From: FEN-1219 sp964503125
Lineage (GTDB): Bacteria > Pseudomonadota > Gammaproteobacteria > Steroidobacterales > Rariloculaceae
Length of the DNA stretch: 64,000 nt
Direction of reading: 5' to 3'
Assembly: GCA_964503125.1 (NCBI GenBank)
Contig: CAZCZE010000014.1
Location: 44,434-108,433, forward strand
Below are positions 1 through 8,854 of this stretch, one piece after another. Below the pieces are notes generated by a model. That model did not search any database. It had not been told where the DNA came from and saw only the letters and a list, made by a program, of their open reading frames with translations. Position 1 is the first letter of the stretch; each line of letters opens with the position of its first letter. The position numbers and the translations under genes are program-made.

Positions 1-129
1 GACGGCGCTCTGCACGAACGCGAGCACGAGGAACAGCGCCGCGTGCACGGGGTTGCGCGACGTGATGACGCCGAGCGCGGCCACTATGAGCACCGCCGCA
101 AACGCGTAGAACAGCACCCCGGTGATCAA
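1..129 (-). CDS. nuoJ: NADH-quinone oxidoreductase subunit J (partial)
   Basis: Only the first 43 codons lie in the window; the C-terminal part runs off the left edge. NuoJ is a membrane-arm subunit of complex I. The visible part is one hydrophobic segment (ITGVLFYAFAAVLIV) followed by the conserved SRNPVHAALFLVLAF stretch typical of NuoJ N-termini. The best start is a TTG at 129-127, 18 bases downstream of the nuoI stop; an AGGGG stretch upstream could act as ribosome binding site. It follows nuoI in the usual operon order. The start codon choice is an inference, because no ATG lies in a suitable place. Confidence 0.85.
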   Translation of the reverse strand, partial: MITGVLFYAFAAVLIVAALGVITSRNPVHAALFLVLAFVQSAV

Positions 130-147
130 GGCTCTCGCTTCCCCTGT

Positions 148-627
148 TTAGCGGAACGCCGCGTCGGCGGCTTTGTCGGCCGCGATCATGGCTTCGTACT
201 TGTCGCCGACGGCGAGCAGCTTGTCCTTCGTCATGATGTTCTCGCCGCGCGCTTCCATGTGGTACTCGTGGATGCGCGTCTCGACGATGGCGTCGACGGG
301 GCACGCTTCCTCGCAGAAGCCGCAGTAAATGCACTTGAAGAGATCGATGTCGTAGCGCGTCGTGCGGCGCGTGCCGTCGGCGCCGACGTCGCTCTCGATC
401 GTGATGGCGAGCGCGGGGCACACGGCCTCGCAGAGCTTGCACGCGATGCAGCGCTCTTGGCCGTTCGGGTAGCGGCGCAGCGCATGCAGGCCGCGGAAGC
501 GCGGCGACTGCGGCGTCTTCTCCTCGGGATACTGGATCGTGATCTTCTTCGTGAACATACGCTTGAATGTGAGCTGCAGGCCCTGCCGCAGCTCGGTCAT
601 CAAGAACGTCTTGATTAGGTTTTGCAT
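148..627 (-). CDS. nuoI: NADH-quinone oxidoreductase subunit I
   Basis: A 159-residue ferredoxin-like peripheral-arm subunit of complex I that carries two [4Fe-4S] clusters and passes electrons towards NuoB. Two complete cysteine motifs are visible: C60-x2-C63-x2-C66-x3-C70 (CIACKLCEAVCP) and C99-x2-C102-x2-C105-x3-C109 (CIYCGFCEEACP). The N-terminal MQNLIKTFLMTELRQGLQ is the amphipathic helix that holds NuoI on the membrane. Length is normal for the short proteobacterial form. It begins 10 bases after the nuoH stop and is followed by nuoJ. Its clusters are potential clients of the SUF machinery at the other end of the window. Confidence 0.97.
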   Translation of the reverse strand: MQNLIKTFLMTELRQGLQLTFKRMFTKKITIQYPEEKTPQSPRFRGLHALRRYPNGQERCIACKLCEAVCPALAITIESDVGADGTRRTTRYDIDLFKCIYCGFCEEACPVDAIVETRIHEYHMEARGENIMTKDKLLAVGDKYEAMIAADKAADAAFR

Positions 628-637
628 AGCGGTACGC

Positions 638-1714
638 TCAAGCCTGCGACCACGGCCCGATTTCGAGCGCGGCCATGACGCCTTCGACGCCGATCCAGAC
701 GAGGGTCACGGGAATCAGCACCTTCCAGCCGAGGCGCATGATCTGATCGTAGCGGTAGCGCGGGAACGTGGCGCGGAACCAGAGAAACACGAAACAGAAT
801 ACGACCATCTTCGCGAGCAGCCAGCCGACGCTCGGGGCCGCGAGGAACGTGCCTTCCGCCCAGCCGAAACCTGCGAACGGCGACAACCATCCGCCCAAGA
901 AGAAAACCACGGTCAGCGCCGTGATCAGAATCATATTCGCGTACTCGGCGAGGAAGAAGAGACCAAAAGCGATGCCCGAATACTCGACGTGAAAGCCCGC
1001 GACGATCTCCGACTCGCCCTCGGCGACGTCAAACGGCGCGCGGTTCGTCTCGGCGACGCCCGAGATGAAATACACGACGAACAACGGAAACAGGGGCCAA
1101 ATGAACCAGCTGAAGAGGCCATAGCCCCCTTCTTGCGCGAGGATGAGGTCGCCGAGGTTCAGGCTGCCCCCCGCCATGAGCACGCCGACGAGCGCGAAGC
1201 CCATCGCGATCTCGTAGGCGACCATCTGCGCCGCCGAGCGCATGGCGCCCAGGAACGCGTACTTCGAGTTCGAGGCCCAGCCCGCGAGGATGACGCCGTA
1301 GATGCCGAGCGAGGTCAGCGCCAAGACATAAAGGAGTCCCGCGTCGATGTCGGCGATGACGAACGTATCGCTGAGGGGCACGACGGCCCACACCGCGAAC
1401 GCCGGCACGAGCGCCAGGACGGGCGCCGTCAGGAACAGGAACCGGTTGGCGTTCGCCGGCACCACGACCTCTTTCAAGAGCATCTTGATGACGTCGGCGA
1501 ACGGCTGGAGCAGCCCTTTCCAGCCGACGCGGTTCGGCCCGATGCGCACGTGCATCCAGGCGAGGATCTTGCGCTCCCAGTACGTGAAGTACGCGACGCC
1601 GAGGATCAACGGCACGAGCACGACAACGATCCTTGCGGTCGTCACGAGCGTGAACTGCGCCTCCGGCCACAGCCACTCCCACGCCGTAATGACGAAATCG
1701 GGCACGAAGCTCAT
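638..1714 (-). CDS. nuoH: NADH-quinone oxidoreductase subunit H
   Basis: A 358-residue membrane subunit of complex I that joins the peripheral and membrane arms and lines the quinone site. The sequence is strongly hydrophobic, about eight membrane segments, with hallmark stretches such as YWERKILAWMHVRIGPNRVG near residue 45 and FDVAEGESEIVAGFHVEYSG in the middle, whose acidic residues belong to the quinone/proton path. The reading frame is open further upstream, but the ATG at 1714 overlaps the nuoG stop as ATGA and gives the usual N-terminus. Slightly longer than the 325-345 residues common in the family. Confidence 0.96.
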   Translation of the reverse strand: MSFVPDFVITAWEWLWPEAQFTLVTTARIVVVLVPLILGVAYFTYWERKILAWMHVRIGPNRVGWKGLLQPFADVIKMLLKEVVVPANANRFLFLTAPVLALVPAFAVWAVVPLSDTFVIADIDAGLLYVLALTSLGIYGVILAGWASNSKYAFLGAMRSAAQMVAYEIAMGFALVGVLMAGGSLNLGDLILAQEGGYGLFSWFIWPLFPLFVVYFISGVAETNRAPFDVAEGESEIVAGFHVEYSGIAFGLFFLAEYANMILITALTVVFFLGGWLSPFAGFGWAEGTFLAAPSVGWLLAKMVVFCFVFLWFRATFPRYRYDQIMRLGWKVLIPVTLVWIGVEGVMAALEIGPWSQA

Positions 1715-3933
1715 GCGGCCCCCTGCCGGCCGAGTACGGTCTCTTGCAGCGCCTCGGCGCGGCGGACGAGCGCGTCGATGGCGTAGATCGGCACGTCGAG
1801 CGCACCCGCGGCGACGGACGCGCCACGCGCCTGCGCGGCGAACGAGCCCTTGTACTCGGTGTCGCCGGGTTGCAGCTCGCGCGCGGCCCCTAGCTCGCGC
1901 TCGAGCTCGGCCGAGATTTCGCTCAGGCTGCGGTACTCGCAACCCGGCAGCTCGAGCTCGTTGCCGAGCACGCGCAGCACGCGCCAGCCGGGCCGCGCGT
2001 CGCCGGGCACGTCCGCCGCGGCGTCGAAACTCTGCCAGCGCCCTTCCACGTTGATGTAAGTGCCCGCCGTCTCGGCGAACGTCGCGATCGGCAGCAGCAC
2101 GTCGGCCACGTCGAGCAGCTCGGCGGAGACGAACGCCGTGAACGCGACGACACTGGCCTTACGCAAGGCCGTTAGCGCCGCCGAGCCGTCGGCGAGGTCT
2201 TTGCAGGGCTCAATGCCGAACAAGATGTACGCGTTGCGCACGGTCTCGAGCATGGCGCGTGCGTCGAAGCCGACGCGGGCGACACCGTGGCCACCGACGC
2301 CGCGATGCGGCGTCGCGCCCGCGAGCACCGCGCCGGCCGCGTTCGCGCCTTCGCTCAAGTAGCCGAGCGTGGCGCCCGTGATGGCCGCGAGGCCGGCAGC
2401 GAGCGCGCGCAGGTCGGCATACTGCGGGTGACGCTGCGCGATGTGGCCGAGCAGCACGAGCCCGGGCTTGCGCGCGAGCGCGGCCGCGGCCGTCTTGTGC
2501 GCGTCCGTGACGGTCACACCTTCGATGGCTCGCGACAGATGCGCGGGCACGGCGACGCTAGCGGCGCTCGCCGCCGCCGCAAGCACGGCCGCGAGGTTCG
2601 CGACGAAGGCATCGGGCGACGCAGTCACGTGCGTCGCCTCGAAGTGATACTCGTAGACCGCGGGATTCAAGAACGCGACGCTCGCGCCCTTGCGCGCGGC
2701 TTTACGCACGCGGTGCGCGATGATCGGCACCTCCATGCGCAGGTTCGAGCCGACGATGAAAATGCCCTGGCGCGTGTCGAGGTCGGCGATGCTGCAGCCC
2801 AAGAGCGGCACCCGCGGATCGCCCGCTTGATCGCGGAAATCGCGCTGCCGTAGTCGATAGTCGATGTTGTCGCTACCGAGGTGGCGCGTGATGCGCTGGA
2901 GAAGATAGAGCTCCTCGAGCGTGGCGCTCGGGCTCACGAGCGATCCTAAGCCGCTCGCCCCGCCCTCTTCCGTAGCCTTCTTGAGCGCACCGACCGCGGC
3001 ACCGAGCGCGTCTTGCCACCCGACCTCGACCCAGTTCAAGCCGTGCTTGACGCGCGGCGTAAGCAAACGGTCGCCCGCGTAGAGCGCGTGGCAGCTGAAG
3101 CGGTCGCGGTCCGAGAGCCAGCTCTCGTTGATGGCCTCGTTGTCGCGCGGCACGACGCGGCACAGCTTCCCGCGCAGCACGTGGCCAAAGAGGTTGCTGC
3201 CGGCGCAGTCGTGCGGGCTCACGAGCGGCTTCGCGACCATCTCCCACGCGCGCGCGGTGTAGCGGTACGGCTTGTTGTTGAGCGCGCCGACAGGACAGAG
3301 GTCGATGATGTTGCCCGAGAGCTCGTGGTCGACGCTCTTCTCGATGTACGTGCCGATCTCCATGTACTCGCTGCGGCCGGTCGTACCGAGCTCCTGGATG
3401 CCGGCGATCTCCTGGCCGAAGCGCACGCAGCGCGTGCAATGGATGCAGCGCGTCATGTCGGTCGAGATGAGCGCGCCCAAGTTCTTGTCTTTGACGATGC
3501 GCTTCTTCTCGGTGTAGCGCGACACGCCGCGGCCGAAGCCCATCGCAAGATCCTGGAGCTCGCACTCGCCGCCCTGGTCGCAGATCGGGCAATCGAGCGG
3601 ATGGTTGATGAGCAAGAACTCCATCGTCGCTTTCTGCGCGGAGATCGCGCGCTTCGACCGCGTGAAGATCTTCATGCCTTCGGTGACGGGCGTGGCGCAC
3701 GCAGGCAGCGGCTTCGGCGCCTTCTCGACCTCGACCAAGCACATACGACAGTTGGCCGCGATCGAGAGCTTCGGGTGGTAGCAGAACCGCGGCACGTAGA
3801 TGTCGGCCAAGTCCGTGACCTCGATGATCATCTGGCCCTTGCGCGCCTTGTGCGGCACGCCGTTGACCTCGACGTTGACGACGTTCGAGTCGGTGGGAGG
3901 TGCTGCGACAGCGATCGGGGCCGGCGTGCTCAT
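1711..3933 (-). CDS. nuoG: NADH-quinone oxidoreductase subunit G
   Basis: A 740-residue iron-sulfur subunit of the NADH-oxidising module. Ligand motifs appear in order: the N-terminal [2Fe-2S] ferredoxin domain (CYHPKLSIAANCRMC, then PACATPV), a His-Cys3 [4Fe-4S] site (HPLDCPICDQGGEC), and a [4Fe-4S] site CIHCTRCVRFGQE closed by DLCPVGALNNKP. A molybdopterin-oxidoreductase-like domain follows without an obvious catalytic site, as usual in NuoG. The start at 3933 is the ATG that overlaps the nuoF stop by four bases; the frame stays open upstream inside nuoF, but that part has no NuoG character. The stop overlaps the nuoH start, implying translational coupling. Confidence 0.96.
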   Translation of the reverse strand: MSTPAPIAVAAPPTDSNVVNVEVNGVPHKARKGQMIIEVTDLADIYVPRFCYHPKLSIAANCRMCLVEVEKAPKPLPACATPVTEGMKIFTRSKRAISAQKATMEFLLINHPLDCPICDQGGECELQDLAMGFGRGVSRYTEKKRIVKDKNLGALISTDMTRCIHCTRCVRFGQEIAGIQELGTTGRSEYMEIGTYIEKSVDHELSGNIIDLCPVGALNNKPYRYTARAWEMVAKPLVSPHDCAGSNLFGHVLRGKLCRVVPRDNEAINESWLSDRDRFSCHALYAGDRLLTPRVKHGLNWVEVGWQDALGAAVGALKKATEEGGASGLGSLVSPSATLEELYLLQRITRHLGSDNIDYRLRQRDFRDQAGDPRVPLLGCSIADLDTRQGIFIVGSNLRMEVPIIAHRVRKAARKGASVAFLNPAVYEYHFEATHVTASPDAFVANLAAVLAAAASAASVAVPAHLSRAIEGVTVTDAHKTAAAALARKPGLVLLGHIAQRHPQYADLRALAAGLAAITGATLGYLSEGANAAGAVLAGATPHRGVGGHGVARVGFDARAMLETVRNAYILFGIEPCKDLADGSAALTALRKASVVAFTAFVSAELLDVADVLLPIATFAETAGTYINVEGRWQSFDAAADVPGDARPGWRVLRVLGNELELPGCEYRSLSEISAELERELGAARELQPGDTEYKGSFAAQARGASVAAGALDVPIYAIDALVRRAEALQETVLGRQGAA

Positions 3934-5240
3934 GCGGCTTCCGTCTCGAGATCGTCGACGACGCTTCTGCCCTTGTGCTCGACCATGTACTCGAACTCGT
4001 GGCGGAAGTGCTTGACGAAGCTCTGGACCGGCCACGCGGCCGCGTCGCCGAACGCGCAGATCGTGTGGCCTTCGATCTTGTTCGCGACGTCGACGAGCAT
4101 GTCGATGTCGGTCTTGCTGCCTTCGCCGTCGATGATGCGCGTGAGCACGCGGTGTAGCCAGCCCGTACCCTCGCGGCACGGCGTGCACTGCCCGCACGAC
4201 TCGGCGTGATAGAAGCGCGCGATCCGGCGCAGCATCTTGACCATGCACGTCGTCTCGTCCATGACGATCGACGCGCACGTCCCGAGGCCCGAGCCCGCTG
4301 CTTTGATAGTGTCGAAGTCCATCGTCAGCGTGATTATCTTGTCGGCCGGGATCACGGGACACGATGAGCCGCCGGGAATCACGGCTTTCAGCCTACGGCC
4401 GCCGCGCACTCCGCCGGCGATCGCGAGGAGCTCGGGGAACGGAATGCCGAGCGGCACCTCGTAGTTGCCGGGCTTCTCGACGTGGCCCGAGACGGAAAAG
4501 ATGCCCGTGCCGCCCGAGCCCTTGACGCCGAGATCCGCGAACCACTGCGCGCCTTTGCGCAAGATCGTCGGAATCGACGCGACGCTCTGCGTGTTGTTGA
4601 TCGTCGTCGGCGCGCCGTAGAGGCCGTAGTTGGCGGGGAATGGCGGTTTGAAACGCGGTTTGCCCGGCTTGCCCTCGAGCGACTCGAGCAGCGCCGTCTC
4701 CTCGCCGCAGATGTAGGCGCCCGCGCCGATGAACGTGTGAATGTCCTGATCTACCCCTGAGCCGCGGATGTTCTTGCCGAGCAGCCCGGCGTCATACGCC
4801 TCTTTGAGCGCCGCTTCGAAACGCGGGATGGGCTCGGCCAGGAACTCGCCGCGGATGTAGTTGTAGGCGACGGTGGCACCGATGGCGTAACTCTCGAGCG
4901 CCAAGCCCTCGACGAGCGCGTGCGGGTTGTAACGCAGGATGTCGCGGTCGTGGCACGTGCCGGGCTCGCTCTCGTCCGAGTTGCAGACGAGATACTTCTG
5001 CATCGGCGCAGTGCGCGGCATGAAGCTCATCTTCACGCCCGTCGGGAAGCCCGCGCCGCCGCGGCCGCGCAGGCCGGACTTCTTGAGCTCGTCGATGATC
5101 GTATCGCGCGTGAGCTCGCCGCGCAGCACCTTCTCCCAGACCTCGTAGCCGCCGATCTTGCGGTAGTTCTCGTACGAGTACGGCGCCTCCTTGAATTGCA
5201 GCGTCTCGAAGCAAACGAGATTGAAGCGTCGTTCCGCCAC
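3930..5240 (-). CDS. nuoF: NADH-quinone oxidoreductase subunit F
   Basis: A 436-residue subunit that binds NADH and FMN and one [4Fe-4S] cluster. Visible motifs are the glycine-rich NADH/FMN segment GRGGAGFPTG near residue 60, GAGAYICGEETALLESLEG near 175, and the cluster ligands ESCGQCTPCREGTGW near 350 with a later cysteine in HTICAFGDA. Translation starts with GTG at 5240, the first start after the nuoE stop four bases upstream; this gives MAERRFNLV and a normal length. The stop overlaps nuoG by four bases. Confidence 0.97.
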   Translation of the reverse strand: MAERRFNLVCFETLQFKEAPYSYENYRKIGGYEVWEKVLRGELTRDTIIDELKKSGLRGRGGAGFPTGVKMSFMPRTAPMQKYLVCNSDESEPGTCHDRDILRYNPHALVEGLALESYAIGATVAYNYIRGEFLAEPIPRFEAALKEAYDAGLLGKNIRGSGVDQDIHTFIGAGAYICGEETALLESLEGKPGKPRFKPPFPANYGLYGAPTTINNTQSVASIPTILRKGAQWFADLGVKGSGGTGIFSVSGHVEKPGNYEVPLGIPFPELLAIAGGVRGGRRLKAVIPGGSSCPVIPADKIITLTMDFDTIKAAGSGLGTCASIVMDETTCMVKMLRRIARFYHAESCGQCTPCREGTGWLHRVLTRIIDGEGSKTDIDMLVDVANKIEGHTICAFGDAAAWPVQSFVKHFRHEFEYMVEHKGRSVVDDLETEAA

Positions 5241-5244
5241 GGCC

Positions 5245-5754
5245 CTAGTCCTTCACGGCTTCGAGAATCTCGTCGATCGACTTCGGCGTGAGATTCTCGT
5301 GATAGACGTGGTCGATCATGAGCATCGGCGCGCCGCAGCAGGCTGCGAGACACTCTTCTTCGACCTTCAGGTAAAACTTGCCGTCGGGCGTGCTCTGGCC
5401 GGCCTTGATGCCGAGGCGGTTCTCGACGTGCGCGAGCATGTCCTCGCCGCCGCGCAGCATGCAGGAGATGTTCGTGCACACCGAGATGCTGTGGCGGCCG
5501 ACGGGCTTGGTCTCGAACATCGAGTAGAACGACGCGACCTCGAACACCTGGATCGGCGGCAGCTGCAAGTACTCGGCCACGGCCGTCATGATCTCGGGCG
5601 TCAGAAAGCCGTTGTTCTCGTGCTGCGCGGCGTGCAGCGCGCCGATGACGGCCGAGCGCTGCCGCTCTTCGGGGAACTTCGCGACCCAATGGTCGATCTC
5701 CTCGCGAACGTGCGCGGAGAGCGCCACTCCGTCGCCCTTCGCCTGCTCGCTCAT
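5245..5754 (-). CDS. nuoE: NADH-quinone oxidoreductase subunit E
   Basis: A 169-residue thioredoxin-like [2Fe-2S] subunit of the NADH dehydrogenase module that pairs with NuoF. The four cluster ligands are visible as C93-x4-C98 (CTNISC) and C135-x3-C139 (CLAAC). The frame is open much further upstream into nuoD, but the ATG at 5754, overlapping the nuoD stop by four bases, gives the expected N-terminus and length. The operon order D-E-F-G is the standard one. Confidence 0.96.
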   Translation of the reverse strand: MSEQAKGDGVALSAHVREEIDHWVAKFPEERQRSAVIGALHAAQHENNGFLTPEIMTAVAEYLQLPPIQVFEVASFYSMFETKPVGRHSISVCTNISCMLRGGEDMLAHVENRLGIKAGQSTPDGKFYLKVEEECLAACCGAPMLMIDHVYHENLTPKSIDEILEAVKD

Positions 5755-7004
5755 CGGTCGATCTCGCCGAACACGATGTCCTGCGTGCCGATGACGGCCA
5801 CGACGTCGGCCAGCATGTGGCCCACGACCATCTCGTTGAGCGCCGCGAGATGGGCGAACCCCGGCGCGCGGACCTTGAGCCGGTACGGCTTGTTGGAGCC
5901 GTCCGAGACGATGTAGCAGCCGAATTCGCCCTTCGGGTGCTCGACGGCCGCGTATGACTCGCCCTCGGGCACGCAGTAGCCTTCCGTGAACAATTTGAAG
6001 TGGTGGATCAAGGACTCCATGTCGTCCTTCATCTCGATGCGCCGCGGCGGCGCGATTTTGGCGTCCTCGACCATGACGGGGCCGGGATTGGCGCGCAGCC
6101 AATCGATACATTGTTTGATGATGCGATTCGACTGGCGCATCTCCTCGACGCGCACGAGGTAGCGGTCGTAGCAGTCGCCGTTGACGCCCACGGGGATGTC
6201 GAAATCCATCTTGTCGTAGACCTCGTAGGGCTGTTTCTTGCGCAGGTCCCAGACGATGCCGGAACCGCGCAGCATCGGACCCGAGAAGCCGAGCTGCAGG
6301 GCGCGCTCGGGTGAGACGACGCCGATGTTGACGGTGCGTTGTTTCCAGATGCGGTTGTCGGTTAAGAGCGTCTCGTACTCGTCGACGTTCTTCGGGAAGC
6401 GCTGCGTAAAATCCTCGATGAAGTCGAGCAGCGAGCCGTTACGGGCCGCATTGAGCCGCTCGAGGTCCTTGGCATCGCGGTGCGCCGACGGCTGATACTT
6501 CGGCATCGCGGTCGGCAGGTCGCGGTAGACGCCGCCCGGCCGGTAATACGTGGCGTGCATGCGCGTGCCCGAGACCGCCTCGTAGCAGTCCATGAGGTCC
6601 TCGCGCTCGCGGAAGCAGTAGAGGAACATGGCCATCGCGCCGATGTCGAGCCCGTGCGCGCCGAGCCACATGAGGTGGTTCAGCACGCGCGTGATCTCGT
6701 CGAACATGACGCGGATGTACTGCGCGCGGATCGGCGGCGTCACCCCGAGCAACCGCTCGATCGCGAGCACGTAGCCGTGCTCGTTGCACATCATCGACAC
6801 ATAGTCGAGCCGGTCCATGTAGCCGATCGACTGGTTGAACGGCTTGCTCTCGGCGAGCTTCTCAGTGGCGCGGTGCAGCAGCCCGACGTGCGGATCGGCC
6901 TTCTGGATGACCTCGCCGTCGAGCTCGAGCACGAGCCGCAGCACGCCGTGCGCCGCGGGATGCTGCGGGCCGAAATTCAACGTGAAATTCTGGATCTCAG
7001 CCAT
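5751..7004 (-). CDS. nuoD: NADH-quinone oxidoreductase subunit D
   Basis: A 417-residue subunit related to the large subunit of NiFe hydrogenases; it forms the quinone pocket with NuoB. The N-terminus shows NFGPQHPAAHGVLRLVLELD, the conserved quinone-site loop with its histidine, followed by PHVGLLHRATEKLAE. The C-terminus ends in DIVFGEIDR, a family signature. NuoC and NuoD are separate proteins here, unlike the fused NuoCD of enterobacteria. The start ATG at 7004 lies eight bases inside the 3' end of nuoC. Confidence 0.97.
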   Translation of the reverse strand: MAEIQNFTLNFGPQHPAAHGVLRLVLELDGEVIQKADPHVGLLHRATEKLAESKPFNQSIGYMDRLDYVSMMCNEHGYVLAIERLLGVTPPIRAQYIRVMFDEITRVLNHLMWLGAHGLDIGAMAMFLYCFREREDLMDCYEAVSGTRMHATYYRPGGVYRDLPTAMPKYQPSAHRDAKDLERLNAARNGSLLDFIEDFTQRFPKNVDEYETLLTDNRIWKQRTVNIGVVSPERALQLGFSGPMLRGSGIVWDLRKKQPYEVYDKMDFDIPVGVNGDCYDRYLVRVEEMRQSNRIIKQCIDWLRANPGPVMVEDAKIAPPRRIEMKDDMESLIHHFKLFTEGYCVPEGESYAAVEHPKGEFGCYIVSDGSNKPYRLKVRAPGFAHLAALNEMVVGHMLADVVAVIGTQDIVFGEIDR

Positions 7005-7728
7005 TAGCCGGATCCTTGAGGTCGGGCGCGTAGCGCGCGTCGTCGCGAATGACCTTGGGCACGAGCGTGCGCGGCTCGATGCTCACGGGCTCGTAGACGA
7101 CGCGGCCTTTCTTGGGGTCGTAGCGCATCTCGACGTTGCCGACGAGCGGAAAGTCCTTGCGGAACGGGTGGCCGATGAAGCCGTAGTCGGTCAGCAGGCG
7201 GCGCAGGTCGGGGTGGCCGCGGAACAGGATGCCGAAGAGATCGAACGCCTCGCGCTCGAACCAATCGGCCGAGCCCCAGACGTCGCACACGGAATCCACG
7301 AGCGGTCGCTCGTCGCTCGCGCAGAACGTCTTGAGGCGCAGGCGATGGTTGTGTGTGATCGACAGCAGGTGATACACGACGGCGAACCGCGCCGCCGGGC
7401 GATAGGCCACGGGCTCGACGTCAGCGACGGGCTGGATGTCGGTCTCGCGCAGCGTGCCGCGGCTAAAGCCCGTGCCCGTCGCGCTGTGCGTCTGCCATTC
7501 GTCCTTGCCGTAGTCTCGATAGTCGACGCCGCAGACGTCCATGAGCATCTCGAAGTTAAGCTCGGGGTCGTCGCGCAGCGCGCGGCACACGGCAACCAGA
7601 TCGTCGGGCCCCACGCGGTAGCCGAGCTCTCCCGTCGAGGAAGGCAAACGCTCGACACGCCCGCCGAGCTTCGCTTCGATCGCGGCCGCGAGGGCCGCGT
7701 ATCGGGGAGTTAGATCTTTCGGCTGCAT
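6997..7728 (-). CDS. nuoC: NADH-quinone oxidoreductase subunit C
   Basis: A 243-residue subunit of the connecting part of complex I (the 30-kDa subunit). The family signature is present near residue 145 (SADWFEREAFDLFGILFRGH) followed by RRLLTDYGFIGHPFRKDFPL. The frame is open into nuoB on the upstream side; the ATG at 7728 shares one base with the nuoB stop (TGATG), which sets the start and suggests termination-reinitiation. Somewhat longer than the usual 200-230 residues because of extra residues in the first half. Confidence 0.95.
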   Translation of the reverse strand: MQPKDLTPRYAALAAAIEAKLGGRVERLPSSTGELGYRVGPDDLVAVCRALRDDPELNFEMLMDVCGVDYRDYGKDEWQTHSATGTGFSRGTLRETDIQPVADVEPVAYRPAARFAVVYHLLSITHNHRLRLKTFCASDERPLVDSVCDVWGSADWFEREAFDLFGILFRGHPDLRRLLTDYGFIGHPFRKDFPLVGNVEMRYDPKKGRVVYEPVSIEPRTLVPKVIRDDARYAPDLKDPANG

Positions 7729-8231
7729 CACCGCGCGATGGTTTGAGTGCGCCGGATCTTCTGCTGCAGCTGCAGGATTCCGAACAGCAAGGCCTCCGCG
7801 GTGGGCGGACAGCCGGGGACGTATACGTCGACGGGCACGATGCGATCGCAACCGCGGACGACCGAATAGGAATAGTGGTAGTAACCGCCGCCGTTGGCGC
7901 ACGAGCCCATCGAGATGACCCAGCGTGGCTCGGACATCTGGTCGTAGACCTTGCGCAGCGCGGGCGCCATCTTGTTGACGAGCGTGCCCGCCACGATCAT
8001 GACGTCGGACTGACGCGGACTGGGCCGGAATATGACGCCGAAACGGTCGAGGTCGTAGCGCGAAGCGCCCGCGTGCATCATCTCGACGGCGCAGCACGCG
8101 AGCCCGAACGTCATCGGCCAGAGCGAGCCTGTGCGCGCCCAGTTCATGAGCGCGTCGACCTGCGTGACGACGAAGCCCTTCTGCATCACCTCCGGTGTGT
8201 TGAAGGGCAACTCTTGCGCGTTCAATCCCAC
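7728..8231 (-). CDS. nuoB: NADH-quinone oxidoreductase subunit B
   Basis: A 167-residue subunit holding the last [4Fe-4S] cluster (N2) that reduces quinone. Cluster ligands are visible in LACCAVEMM, in SMGSCANGGGYY and in VPGCPPTAEALL. There is no ATG at the right place: the frame runs upstream into nuoA, and the family N-terminus GLNAQELPFNTPEV is reached with a GTG start at 8231 that lies inside the last codons of nuoA, a ten-base overlap. I prefer this GTG because it gives the normal NuoB length. Confidence 0.95.
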   Translation of the reverse strand: MGLNAQELPFNTPEVMQKGFVVTQVDALMNWARTGSLWPMTFGLACCAVEMMHAGASRYDLDRFGVIFRPSPRQSDVMIVAGTLVNKMAPALRKVYDQMSEPRWVISMGSCANGGGYYHYSYSVVRGCDRIVPVDVYVPGCPPTAEALLFGILQLQQKIRRTQTIAR

Positions 8232-8578
8232 TCGAGGGCTCCCTTTCGCCACTCGTATACGAATCCGACTACGAGGACCGCGAGAAAAATCCCCATGGCC
8301 GCAATCCCGAACCGGCCGATCGCTTCGAGCGACACGGCCCAGGGGAATAGGAACGCAATCTCGAGATCGAAAATGATGAACAGGATCGCAACCAGGTAGT
8401 AGCGGACGTCGAACCGCATGCGCGAGTCTTCGAAGACTTCGAACCCGCACTCATACGGCGCGAGCTTGTCGGCGTCCTTGCGGCCGCTGCCGAACGTGAA
8501 GCCGAGCAACAACAGGACTACGCTGATCCCACCAGCGATGACCAGGAAGATCAGGATGGGTGCGTAGTTTGCGAGCAT
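8222..8578 (-). CDS. nuoA: NADH-quinone oxidoreductase subunit A
   Basis: A 118-residue membrane subunit and first gene of the nuo operon. Three hydrophobic segments are visible (around residues 7-28, 60-80 and 88-108), with the conserved loop KLAPYECGFEVFEDSRMRFD between the first and second. That loop contains the cysteine exposed during complex I transition. The ATG at 8578 is preceded by about 180 bases containing a likely promoter, a tandem hairpin repeat and a tRNA-Leu gene. Confidence 0.96.
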   Translation of the reverse strand: MLANYAPILIFLVIAGGISVVLLLLGFTFGSGRKDADKLAPYECGFEVFEDSRMRFDVRYYLVAILFIIFDLEIAFLFPWAVSLEAIGRFGIAAMGIFLAVLVVGFVYEWRKGALEWD

Positions 8579-8603
8579 GGTGCCTCAGGCGAAATCGGCG
8601 CGA

Positions 8604-8612
8604 ATTGTAGCA
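8604..8612 (-). promoter_or_regulatory. Putative extended -10 promoter for nuoA
   Basis: On the minus strand the sequence reads TGCTACAAT, an extended -10 (TGn plus TACAAT, one change from TATAAT), about 26 bases upstream of the nuoA ATG. No good -35 box is visible, which is tolerated for extended -10 promoters. Transcription from upstream through tRNA-Leu is also possible. Confidence 0.45.
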
Positions 8613-8656
8613 GCCGCCACGTCCTAAGAGCACCGCTTTCTCCGGACGTGTTTTTT

Positions 8657-8754
8657 GGCGGCCATGGATGGCCGACATGCCGAAAATGCAGGAGCATTTT
8701 TCGGCTGCCGCCATGGATGGCCGACATGCCGCAAATGCAGGAGCATTTTGCGGC
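8657..8754 (+). repeat. Tandem two-hairpin intergenic repeat, locus 1 (two units)
   Basis: Two copies of a two-hairpin element lie in tandem on the plus strand between nuoA and tRNA-Leu. Each has a first hairpin with loop ATGGAT (GGCC arms in unit 1, a weaker GCC/GGC arm in unit 2), the spacer GACAT, and a second hairpin closed by TGC/GCA around an AGGA loop. The second stem is GCCGAAAA-type in unit 1 and GCCGCAAA-type in unit 2, with matching changes on the other arm. Both flanking genes are on the minus strand, so here the element is antisense to them. Related copies are at 19144, 29457, 54486 and 55208. Confidence 0.85.
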
Positions 8755-8757
8755 GGG

Positions 8758-8842
8758 TGGTGCCCACGGTCGGACTCGAACCGACACAGCTTTCGCCACT
8801 ACCCCCTCAAGATAGCGTGTCTACCAATTCCACCACGTGGGC
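8758..8842 (-). tRNA. tRNA-Leu (anticodon GAG)
   Basis: The minus strand reads GCCCACG at the 5' end and CGTGGGC-A-CCA at the 3' end, a complete seven-pair acceptor stem with encoded CCA. The anticodon arm has stem CTATC/GGTAG with loop TTGAGGG, giving GAG. A long variable arm (around GGCGAAAGCT) and the T-arm GTCGG-TTCGAGT-CCGAC complete a class II tRNA-Leu. It sits directly downstream of secG, as tRNA-Leu(GAG) does in many gammaproteobacteria. Confidence 0.97.
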
Positions 8843-8854
8843 GCGTCCTCAAAG